Positions 7,628 to 14,787 of a stretch of DNA of 64,000 bases are shown piece by piece. Below the pieces are notes generated by a model that saw only the letters and a list, made by a program, of their open reading frames with translations, had not been told where the DNA came from and searched no databases. The position numbers were made by a program, and so were the translations under genes. This DNA comes from Mycobacterium sp. PO1 (GTDB taxonomy: Bacteria; Actinomycetota; Actinomycetes; Mycobacteriales; Mycobacteriaceae). The number at the start of each line of letters is the position of its first letter. The first letter of the stretch is position 1. The stretch covers positions 1 through 64,000 of the forward strand of contig NZ_BLTG01000015.1 in the NCBI RefSeq assembly GCF_017312405.1. The letters are read 5' to 3'.

Positions 7628-8551
7628 CTACTGCTCAGCCGACCCGGACGCGAGCCCCAGCCGTTCGATCAACCACCGGCGCAACTCCGGCCCGTAGTCG
7701 TCTCGTTCCAACGCAAAGTCAACCGCAGCCTTCAGGTACCCACCGGGATTTCCCAAATCGTGTCGAGATCCGCGGTGCACCACCACATGCACCGGGTGGC
7801 CCTCCTCGATCAGCAGCGCGATGGCATCGGTGAGCTGCAATTCGTTCCCCGCGCCGCGCGGAATCCGCCGCAACGCGTCGAAGATCGCCCGGTCGAGCAC
7901 ATATCGACCGGCCGCCGCATAGGGCGACGGCGCGTCCTCGGCCTTGGGCTTTTCCACCATGCCCTTGACCTTGAGGACATTGGGGTTGACCGCGTCGGGC
8001 ACCGTCTCGACATCGAAGACGCCGTAGGCGCTGATGTCCTCGGGCGGAACCTCGATCGCGCACAGCACCGAACCGCCGCGCTTGGCGCGCACCTTGGACA
8101 TGGTCTCGAGCACCCCGGTGGGGAGCACGAGATCGTCGGGCAACAGCACCGCGATCGCGTCCTCGTCGGGCGCGAGGCTGGCTTCGACACAGCTGACCGC
8201 ATGGCCCAAGCCCAGCGGCTCGGCCTGCACGACGGACTCGACCTTGATCAGCGCGGGCGCGCGGCGCACCTTCTCGAGCATCGAATGCTTGCCGCGTGAT
8301 TCCAGCGTCCCCTCGAGCACGAGGTCTTCGACGAAGTGCGCGACCACACCGTCCTTGCCCTCGGAGGTGATGACGATCAGCCGCTCAGCGCCGGCTTCGG
8401 CGGCTTCGGCGGCCACCAATTCGATACCAGGAGTGTCCACCACCGGCAGCAACTCTTTGGGCACCGTCTTGGTGGCGGGCAGGAAACGGGTTCCCAGCCC
8501 GGCAGCGGGCACGACCGCGGTGTGCGGAATAGGAACTTCAGGCCGATTCAT
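7628..8551 (-). CDS. galU: UTP--glucose-1-phosphate uridylyltransferase
   Basis: GalU makes UDP-glucose from UTP and glucose-1-phosphate for trehalose, glycolipid and polysaccharide synthesis. The 307-aa protein has the nucleotidyltransferase signature PAAGLGTRFLPATKTVPKE at residues 15-33 and the lysine-containing region MVEKPKAEDAPS near residue 202. Length and order match Rv0993. ATG start at 8551. A TAGTGT -10 box lies 7 nt upstream, predicting a leaderless mRNA divergent from the cyclo-ligase gene. Confidence 0.95.
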   Translation of the reverse strand: MNRPEVPIPHTAVVPAAGLGTRFLPATKTVPKELLPVVDTPGIELVAAEAAEAGAERLIVITSEGKDGVVAHFVEDLVLEGTLESRGKHSMLEKVRRAPALIKVESVVQAEPLGLGHAVSCVEASLAPDEDAIAVLLPDDLVLPTGVLETMSKVRAKRGGSVLCAIEVPPEDISAYGVFDVETVPDAVNPNVLKVKGMVEKPKAEDAPSPYAAAGRYVLDRAIFDALRRIPRGAGNELQLTDAIALLIEEGHPVHVVVHRGSRHDLGNPGGYLKAAVDFALERDDYGPELRRWLIERLGLASGSAEQ

Positions 8552-8558
8552 CGTTCAC

Positions 8559-8564
8559 ACACTA
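8559..8564 (-). promoter_or_regulatory. -10 box (TAGTGT) of galU
   Basis: TAGTGT on the minus strand ends 7 nt before ATG 8551, so the mRNA probably begins at the start codon. It lies in the 65-bp divergent region shared with the cyclo-ligase gene. Confidence 0.5.
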
Positions 8565-8616
8565 ACCTCTCTGCGTCTGTTGTTCTCTCCTTACCCGACC
8601 TGTCGAGGACTACGCA

Positions 8617-9231
8617 GTGCAAGCGACGAAATCACAGCTACGCAGCAGAATCGTGGCTGCCAGACGGCGGCTCGGCGCCGCTGAGCGCGAGCGGGAGGCG
8701 GGTGATCTGGCCCGGCACGCCGCGGAGTTGGTGCGGCCCGGCGAGACGGTGTGTGGCTATGTTCCGGTGGGGTCCGAACCGGGATCGCTGGCGCTGATCG
8801 ACGTGCTGGTCGACCGCGGCGCCGTGGTGTTGTTGCCGGTGGCCCGCCGCGACGCCGGGAAGGTGCCGCAGCCGTTGACGTGGGGCCGCTACCGACGCGG
8901 CGAGCTGGTCGAGGCGCCCTTCGGCTTGCAGGAGCCCTCCCCGCCATGGCTGGCCGGCACCGCGGTGCGGGAGGCGACTGTGATCCTGGTGCCGGCGCTG
9001 GCGGTGGACCGGCGCGGCGCGCGACTCGGGCGGGGTGCCGGCTTCTACGACCGCACACTGGGACTGGCCGACCCGGCGGCCGCGTTGGTCGCGGTGGTCC
9101 GCGACGACGAGATCCTGGAGCGGTTGCCCGCCGAACCGCACGACGTGCCGATGACCCATGCGCTGACACCACGACGGGGGCTGGTGGAACTCGGGGAATC
9201 ACCCGGCCCGCCTGGCGGTTCTAGCACTTAA
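8617..9231 (+). CDS. 5-formyltetrahydrofolate cyclo-ligase
   Basis: This enzyme (MTHFS, Rv0992c position) converts 5-formyl-THF to 5,10-methenyl-THF using ATP. The 204-aa protein has the N-terminal KSQLRSRIVAARRRL helix and the family signature GRGAGFYDRTL near residue 138, and lacks extra domains. The GTG start is preceded by GAGGA at a suitable spacing. Its last codons and stop overlap the left arm of a CIRCE operator for the next gene. Confidence 0.9.
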   Translation: MQATKSQLRSRIVAARRRLGAAEREREAGDLARHAAELVRPGETVCGYVPVGSEPGSLALIDVLVDRGAVVLLPVARRDAGKVPQPLTWGRYRRGELVEAPFGLQEPSPPWLAGTAVREATVILVPALAVDRRGARLGRGAGFYDRTLGLADPAAALVAVVRDDEILERLPAEPHDVPMTHALTPRRGLVELGESPGPPGGSST

Positions 9232-9247
9232 GCAGGTAGAGTGCTAA
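9221..9247 (+). promoter_or_regulatory. CIRCE operator (HrcA site)
   Basis: The sequence fits the CIRCE consensus TTAGCACTC-N9-GAGTGCTAA: left arm CTAGCACTT (7 of 9), exactly 9 bp of spacer, right arm GAGTGCTAA (perfect). It sits 26 bp before the FmdB/Ruc-like start and overlaps the cyclo-ligase stop codon. HrcA repression released on heat or protein-folding stress is the expected control. Confidence 0.85.
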
Positions 9248-9273
9248 CAAGTTTGACTGTCTCGGAGGTTTTC

Positions 9274-9627
9274 GTGCCTACCTATTCCTATGCATGTACC
9301 GAATGCGACAACAAGTTCGATCAGGTGCAGGCCTTCACCGATGATGCGCTGACCGAATGCCCGCAGTGCAGCGGACGGCTGCGCAAGCTGTTCGGCAAGG
9401 TCGGCGTCGTGTTCAAGGGCAGCGGCTTCTACCGCACCGACAGCCGCGAAGACTCCAAGAAGAAGAGTTCCAGCAGCTCGGGCGGCAGCTCCTCCGAGTC
9501 GTCGACCTCCTCGTCGAGTTCGTCGGACTCGTCGTCGAGCAGTTCGTCCACCACGTCGGCGGGCAGCTCGTCGTCCAGCACGTCGTCGAGCAGCTCCTCG
9601 GCTCCCGCTGCAGCCGCATCCAGCTGA
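9274..9627 (+). CDS. ruc: FmdB-family zinc-ribbon protein, Ruc-like redox-regulated chaperone
   Basis: The 117-aa protein begins MPTYSYACTECDNKFD and carries four cysteines (CTEC and CPQC) forming the FmdB zinc ribbon in residues 8-32. A Phe/Gly segment (KGSGFYRTD) and a roughly 60-residue Ser-rich low-complexity tail follow. Its M. tuberculosis counterpart Rv0991c is known as the redox-regulated chaperone Ruc, with a disordered tail and HrcA control; the CIRCE site here agrees. Start GTG 9274 is chosen because GGAGG lies 5 nt upstream and the conserved family start is PTYSY. Confidence 0.85.
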   Translation: MPTYSYACTECDNKFDQVQAFTDDALTECPQCSGRLRKLFGKVGVVFKGSGFYRTDSREDSKKKSSSSSGGSSSESSTSSSSSSDSSSSSSSTTSAGSSSSSTSSSSSSAPAAAASS

Positions 9628-9682
9628 CCCGAGTTATCCACAGCCGCTCCGTCGGGGGCAGACGCGATGAGACATCGCGCTC

Positions 9683-9688
9683 TAGCGT
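9683..9688 (+). promoter_or_regulatory. -10 box (TAGCGT) of the SAF-domain gene
   Basis: TAGCGT ends 6 nt before GTG 9695, predicting a leaderless transcript; no ribosome-binding site is visible before this start. Confidence 0.45.
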
Positions 9689-9694
9689 GATTTC

Positions 9695-10348
9695 GTGGGC
9701 GACTCACTGGACCCGTCGCCGCTGCACCGCCTGAGTCGAGTGCTGCGGCCCGACTGGGTGCGCACCACAGCTGCCCGGCGGATGCTCGCGGCCGGTCTCG
9801 TCATTCTGGCAGCGGTCGCAGCATTGCGTGACGATCCGGGCGGCCGGCAGACCGATGTCGTCGTCGCCGGCCGGGATCTGACTCCGGGCACCGAGCTGAC
9901 TGCGGCCGATGTCGTGGTCGAGAAGCGCAACGCGGACGAGATTCCCGACGGATCAGTCGCCGGCCTCGACGCGACCGCCGGGGCCACACTGGCCGGGCCG
10001 GTGCGTCGCGGCGAGGTGCTCACCGATGTGCGATTGCTCGGTCCACACCTGGCCGACGCCGCAGCGGGGCCTGACGCGCGGATCGTGCCGCTGACGTTGG
10101 CCGACGCCGCGGTGCTGGATCTTCTCCGGCCGGGCGACGTCATCGACGTGGTCGCCGCCGCACCGGAGGCCGGCACCGAGCCCAGACTGATCGCCACCGG
10201 CGCGATCGTCGTGCTGGTGTCGGCCGAGACGACCGGCCTGGTCGGCGGCAGCGGCAACCGGGTCGTGCTGGTGGCGTTGCCTGCAACGGCCGCCAGGACC
10301 GTGGCCGCCGCGGCCCTGGTCGACGCCATCGGGGTCACGTTGCACTGA
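9695..10348 (+). CDS. Membrane-anchored SAF-domain protein (CpaB/RcpC-like)
   Basis: The 217-aa protein (Rv0990c position) has one N-terminal membrane segment (about residues 28-45, MLAAGLVILAAVAAL). A SAF domain begins with VVVAGRDLTPGTELTAADVVVEK, the signature of Flp-pilus assembly CpaB and sialic acid/antifreeze-like folds. No Flp pilus genes are near, so its role is unknown; a periplasmic SAF protein is what can be said. The stop region (CACTGAGCAACAAC) seeds a downstream tandem repeat. Confidence 0.75.
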   Translation: MGDSLDPSPLHRLSRVLRPDWVRTTAARRMLAAGLVILAAVAALRDDPGGRQTDVVVAGRDLTPGTELTAADVVVEKRNADEIPDGSVAGLDATAGATLAGPVRRGEVLTDVRLLGPHLADAAAGPDARIVPLTLADAAVLDLLRPGDVIDVVAAAPEAGTEPRLIATGAIVVLVSAETTGLVGGSGNRVVLVALPATAARTVAAAALVDAIGVTLH

Positions 10349-10395
10349 GCAACAACACGGCACTGGGCAACAACACGGCACTGGGCAACAACAGC
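10342..10395 (+). repeat. 18-bp tandem repeat seeded from the SAF gene 3' end
   Basis: Three units of 18 bp (GCACTGAGCAACAACACG, then GCACTGGGCAACAAC units) start inside the last codons of the SAF gene; degenerate copies (GAACTGAGC, GCACTGACG) continue to about 10480. The original unit contains the stop codon. Confidence 0.8.
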
Positions 10396-10530
10396 GAACT
10401 GAGCAAGAAATGGCACAGGGGAACAACACCGCACTGACGAAAATGGCGCACTGACGACAACGTCCCAGACGAGAACGTGCACCGCCGAGAAACCCTGCAC
10501 CGACGAAAAACCTTGCATCGACCAAAAACA

Positions 10531-10560
10531 CTGCCGCCCCCGGTAATCCGGGGGCGGCAG
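10531..10560 (-). terminator. Intrinsic terminator of the 117-aa secreted protein gene
   Basis: A perfect 13-bp stem (CTGCCGCCCCCGG / CCGGGGGCGGCAG) has loop TAAT. Read on the minus strand it is followed by TGTTTTTGG, a U-tract, and begins 18 bp after the stop of the minus-strand gene at 10579. Confidence 0.9.
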
Positions 10561-10578
10561 TGGAAGCTTCAGATCAGA

Positions 10579-10932
10579 TCACCAGTCACCGATGGGCGGG
10601 CCGACCGGGTACTCGCCCTCGAATGCCGAGGCGGTGCCGCCGACCACGGCCTTGACGCTGTCGCGAACCTCGCCGAACGCGTTGAGAATGCCGGCGTCAG
10701 CCAGCCGCGCCTCCGAGATGCCGCGGGCAACCCCGAAGTCGTTGATCCGGATGACCGAGTTCTCCGAGGCCTGACGGCTCGTCACGACCGGGCTGGGACC
10801 GACCTCGTCGACCTCGGCGCTGGCCGTACCGCTGCCCAGGCCGACGATCGCGGCGGCGGCGGCGAAGGAGCCCAAGCCCACCAGACCCAGCTTCTTCGAA
10901 CTGCGAGTGAGGGCTCTGGCGTATCCGGCCAT
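10579..10932 (-). CDS. Small secreted protein, unknown function
   Basis: This 117-aa protein has a Sec signal peptide: basic start (RALTRSSKKLG), hydrophobic core (LVGLGSFAAAAAIVGLGSG) and cleavage site after TASA, leaving an approximately 77-residue acidic mature protein (EVDEVGPSPVV...PVGPPIGDW). No cysteine is present and I do not recognise the family. It has its own strong terminator and stands alone, suggesting separate and possibly high expression. Confidence 0.65.
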   Translation of the reverse strand: MAGYARALTRSSKKLGLVGLGSFAAAAAIVGLGSGTASAEVDEVGPSPVVTSRQASENSVIRINDFGVARGISEARLADAGILNAFGEVRDSVKAVVGGTASAFEGEYPVGPPIGDW

Positions 10933-11309
10933 CAGCGTTCCCCTTTTATCAGTGAGGACGCGCGCGTCCTCGTGGCATATTCAGGCTTCAACAGACTAGC
11001 AGTGAATTCACAGCGCCGCGCGGTTAGTTTGCGTTCCTCCAGATCGTCAAGACCCCAGTTCAACCGGTGTTAAGACAGTGTTAAGCGGTGACGGCGCCCG
11101 GCCGGGTCGGCAGTGGCGAAACGGACGGCTCCCGCAGCCGGTTCAGCCGTGTTCTCGCCTGTGTCACCAAGCGTCGGCGACAAGGGTCGCCCGGCTTGAC
11201 CGACTTCGTCGGTAACCGGATATGCAGGCGCTAACGTTCGAGATGTCCCGGCATCCCGGCCTGGCATTCACACGGACGAGAAGTGACACGGACGAGAAAG
11301 GCTGGCGCC
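10933..11309. other. Divergent regulatory region of the secreted protein and mscL
   Basis: The 377-bp gap separates divergent genes and holds no convincing coding sequence. The notable element is the pair of GTGTTAAG direct repeats at 11067-11085, listed separately. Confidence 0.5.
11067..11085 (+). promoter_or_regulatory. GTGTTAAG direct repeat, 11-bp period
   Basis: Two perfect GTGTTAAG copies are separated by ACA. An 11-bp period places both on one face of the helix, as in OmpR-family response-regulator sites. The regulator is unknown; MprA, encoded nearby, is one candidate. Confidence 0.4.
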
Positions 11310-11762
11310 ATGCTGAAGGGCTTCAAGGAGTTCATCTCCCGCGGAAATGTGATCGATCTGGCCGTCGCGGTGGTCATCGGCGCGGCATTCACCGGCTTGG
11401 TCACCGCCTTCACCGAGAACGTGATCCAGCCACTGGTCGACCGGATCGGCGCCGGCCCGGAAGCGGAGTACGGCATCTTGCGGATCCCGTTGGGCGGCGA
11501 ACAGTTCGTCGACCTGAACGCGGTGCTGTCGGCGGCCATCAATTTTCTCATCGTGGCAGCGGTCATCTATTTCGTGATCGTGGTGCCGTTCAAGAAGCTC
11601 AGGGAGCGTGACGTGAAGGTGGAGTCGACCGAGACCGAACTGACCCTGCTGACCGAGATCCGCGACCTGTTGCGCAACGGCGCCGACGGTGACGCCGCCG
11701 CGGCACTGCGCGGCGGAGAGTCGCCAGAGGCCCGGGAGGGCCGCCACGCCACACCCGAGTGA
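11310..11762 (+). CDS. mscL: Large-conductance mechanosensitive channel MscL
   Basis: MscL is a homopentameric inner-membrane channel that opens under osmotic downshock. The 150-aa protein shows the typical N-terminal helix MLKGFKEFISRGNVIDLAVA, first membrane helix with GAAFTGLVTAFT, a periplasmic loop, second helix (LIVAAVIYFVIVVPFKKL) and cytoplasmic coiled tail (TELTLLTEIRDLL). ATG 11310 is preferred over an in-frame start 9 codons upstream because it matches the family N-terminus and has GAAAGG before it. Order matches Rv0985c. Confidence 0.95.
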   Translation: MLKGFKEFISRGNVIDLAVAVVIGAAFTGLVTAFTENVIQPLVDRIGAGPEAEYGILRIPLGGEQFVDLNAVLSAAINFLIVAAVIYFVIVVPFKKLRERDVKVESTETELTLLTEIRDLLRNGADGDAAAALRGGESPEAREGRHATPE

Positions 11763-11778
11763 CCGACCCGCCAACCGG

Positions 11779-12408
11779 TCATCTCATCGTCCACGCCTTG
11801 CCGTAGGTCGTGACACTGTCGCCGGCGGAGGAGACGAGCCGCGCGAAGGGACGCAGCACCACCCCGCCGGCCGCGCCGGTGATGGCGCCGTGCGCGTTGG
11901 AGATCGCCACGATTCCGCCCGGCCCGCCGACCTCGACCGAGATCGTCGCCGCTTCGAGGATCCCGGGCCCGTTGCCCAGGTCCACCGAGATCGACACGGC
12001 CGGGAGCAGCGGGGGCGTGTAGATGCGGTCGGCGAGGTTCTCGTCGATCCCCCAGCCGCCGAAGGTGATGTTGGGTGAGGAGTACGCGAAGTCGACCGCG
12101 GTCCCCAGCGCCCACGGGAAGCCGACTTGGTAACCGAGCTCGAGGGTGCCGGTGAATTCGTGGGCGCCGTCGCCGATCACCAGGTACGCGGCGCGACCGG
12201 AGTGGAACCATTCGCGGGTCAGCCGGTTGCGATCCAGCGGGGACACCCCGTCGAGGAATGTGTCCCGCTGTTGCACGGTCAGAGTCCGGCCGAGACCGTC
12301 GACCAGGCTGACGGCGTCGTCGAGCTCCGCGCGCGAGATACCCGAACCGGCGAACAGCGCCGCGCAGGCGCCGGCGATCGCCGTGAGGATCCGGGTGATC
12401 GCTCTCAT
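11779..12408 (-). CDS. MspA-family outer-membrane porin, divergent copy
   Basis: This is a 209-aa precursor with a 27-residue signal peptide (cleavage after ISRA), giving a 182-residue mature porin similar to M. smegmatis MspA (octameric goblet pore for small hydrophilic solutes). It keeps SLVDGLGRTLTVQQ and LDRNRLTREWFHSG. The constriction segment reads NITFGGWGIDENLADR, so the Asp residues at MspA positions 90, 91 and 93 are replaced by Gly, Gly and Gly. Other changes include AVDFAYSS for GINFSYTT. It is the most divergent of the three copies; pore properties are probably different. Confidence 0.9.
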   Translation of the reverse strand: MRAITRILTAIAGACAALFAGSGISRAELDDAVSLVDGLGRTLTVQQRDTFLDGVSPLDRNRLTREWFHSGRAAYLVIGDGAHEFTGTLELGYQVGFPWALGTAVDFAYSSPNITFGGWGIDENLADRIYTPPLLPAVSISVDLGNGPGILEAATISVEVGGPGGIVAISNAHGAITGAAGGVVLRPFARLVSSAGDSVTTYGKAWTMR

Positions 12409-12500
12409 GGAACAAAGAGCTTCTCAGATCTTCCGCGCTCGGCAGACACTCTTGCCGATCTTGTTCATCCCGACCGGCCGGCGTGGCCCATGGCCAAGTG

Positions 12501-13151
12501 TCAGTTCATGTTCCACGGTTCGCCGTAGGTGGTGACGCTGTCGCCGGCCGCTGAGATGAGCCGCGCGTAGGGGCGCAGCAGCACACCGCCGGCAGCGCCG
12601 GTGACGGTGCCGTGTGCGTTGGACACCGCGACAGATCCCCCGGGGCCGGTGACGTCGACGGAGAACGTCGCGACCTCCTGGATGCCGGGGCCGTTGCCCA
12701 GGTCGGCCGCGATGGACACCCCCGGCAGCAGCGGTGGGGTCACGATGCTGTCTCCCAGGCCGAGGAACGGGTCGTCATCTTGGGGTCCGAACCCGAAACC
12801 GTCATAGGCGATGTTCGGGGTGGTGTAGCTGAAGTTGATCCCCACCCCGAGCGACCACGGGAAGCCCACCTGGTAGCCCAGCTCCAGGGTGCCCTCGAAG
12901 TCCTCGGCGCCCTCACCGCTGACGGTGTAGGTCGCTTTTCCGGAGTGGAACCACTCCCGGGTCAGCCGGTTGCGGTCGAGCGGAAAGACACCGTTGAGGA
13001 AGGTGTCCCACTGCTGGATCGTCAACGTGCGTCCCTGCCCGTCGACCAAACTCAGCTGATTGTCGAGTCCGGCGTGGGACGTGCCTGCGCTCACGAACAC
13101 CGCCGAGATGGCCAGTAGCAGCGCGGTCAATGCCCTACAGAATGTCTTCAT
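12501..13151 (-). CDS. MspA-family outer-membrane porin, middle copy
   Basis: The 216-aa precursor has a 27-residue signal peptide (cleavage THA/GLDN) and a 189-residue mature porin close to MspA along its length (SLVDGQGRTLTIQQWD, GVGINFSYTTPN, TTYGEPWNMN at the end). The constriction loop is longer than in MspA (NIAYDGFGFGPQDDDP): Asp90 is kept, 91 and 93 are Gly, and three Asp follow. ATG 13151 is chosen because GGAGAG lies just upstream; the next in-frame start upstream lacks this. Confidence 0.92.
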   Translation of the reverse strand: MKTFCRALTALLLAISAVFVSAGTSHAGLDNQLSLVDGQGRTLTIQQWDTFLNGVFPLDRNRLTREWFHSGKATYTVSGEGAEDFEGTLELGYQVGFPWSLGVGINFSYTTPNIAYDGFGFGPQDDDPFLGLGDSIVTPPLLPGVSIAADLGNGPGIQEVATFSVDVTGPGGSVAVSNAHGTVTGAAGGVLLRPYARLISAAGDSVTTYGEPWNMN

Positions 13152-13191
13152 TTCTCTCCAAGTGGTCACACAGCTTGTCCGGAAAATGGGC

Positions 13192-13219
13192 CCAGCCCCC
13201 GGCAGATGCCGAGGGCTGG
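13192..13219 (-). terminator. Duplicated terminator-like hairpin before the middle porin
   Basis: A 13-bp stem with one mismatch (CCAGCCCCCGGCA / TGCCGAGGGCTGG) is followed on the minus strand by CATTTTCC. It is a near copy of the hairpin at 13384-13415 and would end transcription from the porin remnant. Confidence 0.6.
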
Positions 13220-13288
13220 TTCGGGTCGAGCGAGTGGTGCGGGGGAATCAGGGCGGACGGGTGGCGCCACTGCCACCGGACGGGGAGA

Positions 13289-13345
13289 TCAGCCGCATGT
13301 CGCGGCGAACGGGGAGCCGCGGCGGGCACTCCAGGATGTCTTCAT
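13289..13345 (-). pseudogene. Remnant start of a fourth porin gene
   Basis: ATG AAG ACA here, with the flanking sequence on both sides, resembles the beginning of the middle porin gene (MKTFCRA, 13130-13151). The frame reads MKTSWSARRG and stops after 18 codons. A hairpin copy (13192-13219) follows at the 3' side. Together they look like the leader and terminator of a porin copy whose body was deleted; inferred from the duplication pattern. Confidence 0.5.
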
Positions 13346-13383
13346 CACCTTGGAAGTGACCTCACAGTTTGTCCCCGAAAAGG

Positions 13384-13415
13384 CGTTAGCCCCCGGCAGG
13401 TGCCGAGGGCTAACG
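13384..13415 (-). terminator. Terminator of the third porin gene
   Basis: A 15-bp stem with one mismatch (CGTTAGCCCCCGGCA / TGCCGAGGGCTAACG), loop GG, begins 17 bp after the stop at 13432 and is followed on the minus strand by CCTTTTCG. Confidence 0.8.
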
Positions 13416-13431
13416 CGAAGTTACTACGTGA

Positions 13432-14076
13432 TCAGTTCATGTTCCACGGTTCGCCGTAGGTGGTGACGCTGTCACCGGTCGACGAGATCAGCCGTGCGAA
13501 CGGACGCAGCAGCACACCGCCGGCAGCGCCGGTGACGGTGCCATGGGCGTTGGACACGGCGACCGAGCCACCGGGGCCCTCGACGTCCACGGAGAAGGTC
13601 GCGACCTCCTGGATGCCGGGGCCGTTGCCCAGGTCAGCCGAGATCGAGACGCCCGGGAACAGCGGCGGGGTCACGATGCTGTCGCCGAAGCCCAGCAGCG
13701 GGTCCGCGAAGTCCAGGCCGTAACCGTCGAACGCGATGTTGGGGGTGGTGTAGCTGAAGTTGATGCCGACGCCCAGCGACCACGGGAAGCCGACCTGGTA
13801 GCCGAGCTCCATGGTGCCCTCGAAGTCGTCCGCACCTTCACCAGCCACGATGTAGGTCGCCTTGCCGGAGTGGAACCACTCGCGGGTCAGGCGGTTGCGG
13901 TCGAGGGGAAAGACGCCATTGAGGAACGTGTCCCACTGCTGGATCGTCAACGTCCGACCCTGGCCGTCGACCAAGCTCAGCTCATTGTCCAGCCCGGCGT
14001 GAGAGGTGCCAGTGCTCACGAACAAAGCCGCGATGGATGCGACCATCGCGATCAGCACCCGACTGATTGCCTTCAT
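13432..14076 (-). CDS. MspA-family outer-membrane porin, promoter-proximal copy
   Basis: The 214-aa precursor has a 27-residue signal peptide (cleavage THA/GLDN) and a 187-residue mature protein, the closest of the three to MspA (GLDNELSLVDGQGRTLT, FPWSLGVGINFSYTTPN). The constriction reads NIAFDGYGLDFADP: Asp90 conserved, 91 and 93 Gly. ATG start at 14076 with GGGAG upstream. The gene lies behind a roughly 700-bp non-coding region and has its own terminator, so it is probably transcribed alone. In M. smegmatis a single gene (mspC) sits at what I believe is the equivalent place. Confidence 0.93.
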   Translation of the reverse strand: MKAISRVLIAMVASIAALFVSTGTSHAGLDNELSLVDGQGRTLTIQQWDTFLNGVFPLDRNRLTREWFHSGKATYIVAGEGADDFEGTMELGYQVGFPWSLGVGINFSYTTPNIAFDGYGLDFADPLLGFGDSIVTPPLFPGVSISADLGNGPGIQEVATFSVDVEGPGGSVAVSNAHGTVTGAAGGVLLRPFARLISSTGDSVTTYGEPWNMN

Positions 14077-14732
14077 GATCTCCCTTGTTGTCTAGGTCGG
14101 AACCCCCGGGCGGGGTACCGATTGTCCGTGCCTGGCTCTACCGCTACACCACACACTTCGCAAGGCGAACATGTGAGCGGAATTAGAAGACCCACATGCC
14201 GTTCTTACGAATCACTCATCGTTGACACGAGGAACATAACGGGGAGGCTTCGGACCGGCAACGCGTAGAGGCGGTGGTGTCGGACGACTCCACGAATTGC
14301 ATGTCGTTTGCTGACGTCTCCCCGACAGCTGGCCGAACCCCCTCCACGCGACGACGGGGAGTGGCCGAAGAAACCGTCGCTGATCCTGACCCCGCATCTG
14401 GCTATTCGGAAACGAAGTCTCGAGTGTTACTGGAGATACTGACGAGGTTTTTTGCGAACTCACAGGTCAGTCATGGTGCGGCGGGACGTTGTCCCGCAGC
14501 CACCGCTCGTGACCGTCCTCGCCGTCCGGCGCCGCGGGGTCACGTTCGTCGCTCGTCGTCTCCGGCAGCGAATCCCCGAAGATGTTGTTAACTGCAATTC
14601 GCGAGTGCTTCGAAGGTTGCGACACGGCTCAACATTCCTGTGACGAACATCACAACGAGATCCAGATTGGAGTTCACCTGCTCGTAACTTCGCAGGTGAG
14701 GAAGTCGGCTTCCCAGCCCCTAGACAAACGGA
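14077..14732. other. Long non-coding upstream region of the porin array
   Basis: About 650 bp without a convincing gene separate the first porin from the moaB2 terminator. GC content is lower than in coding DNA, with TTTTTTG near 14450. M. smegmatis mspA is known to need a long upstream region and to be influenced by antisense RNA, so this may be an extended promoter. An 83-codon minus-strand frame (14212-14463) looks like chance. Confidence 0.4.
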
Positions 14733-14761
14733 TGGGAGGAAGCCGACGCGGCTTCCTCCCA
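14733..14761 (-). terminator. Terminator-like hairpin after moaB2
   Basis: A perfect 13-bp stem (TGGGAGGAAGCCG / CGGCTTCCTCCCA) with loop ACG starts 27 bp after the moaB2 stop. The 3' flank on the minus strand has only a short U-run (CCGTTTGTC). A related GAAGTCGGCTTCC segment at 14701 offers alternative pairing. Confidence 0.65.
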
Positions 14762-14787
14762 CCATACCTTCAGCGAGTGGTACTCGA

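Noticed and set aside
13384..13415. CRISPR-like reading of the repeated hairpins in the porin region
   Set aside because: There are only two copies, they are palindromic terminators next to stop codons and no spacers or cas genes exist.
14212..14463. 83-codon minus-strand frame upstream of the porins
   Set aside because: No recognisable motif, poor ribosome-binding site and atypical composition; better explained as promoter region.
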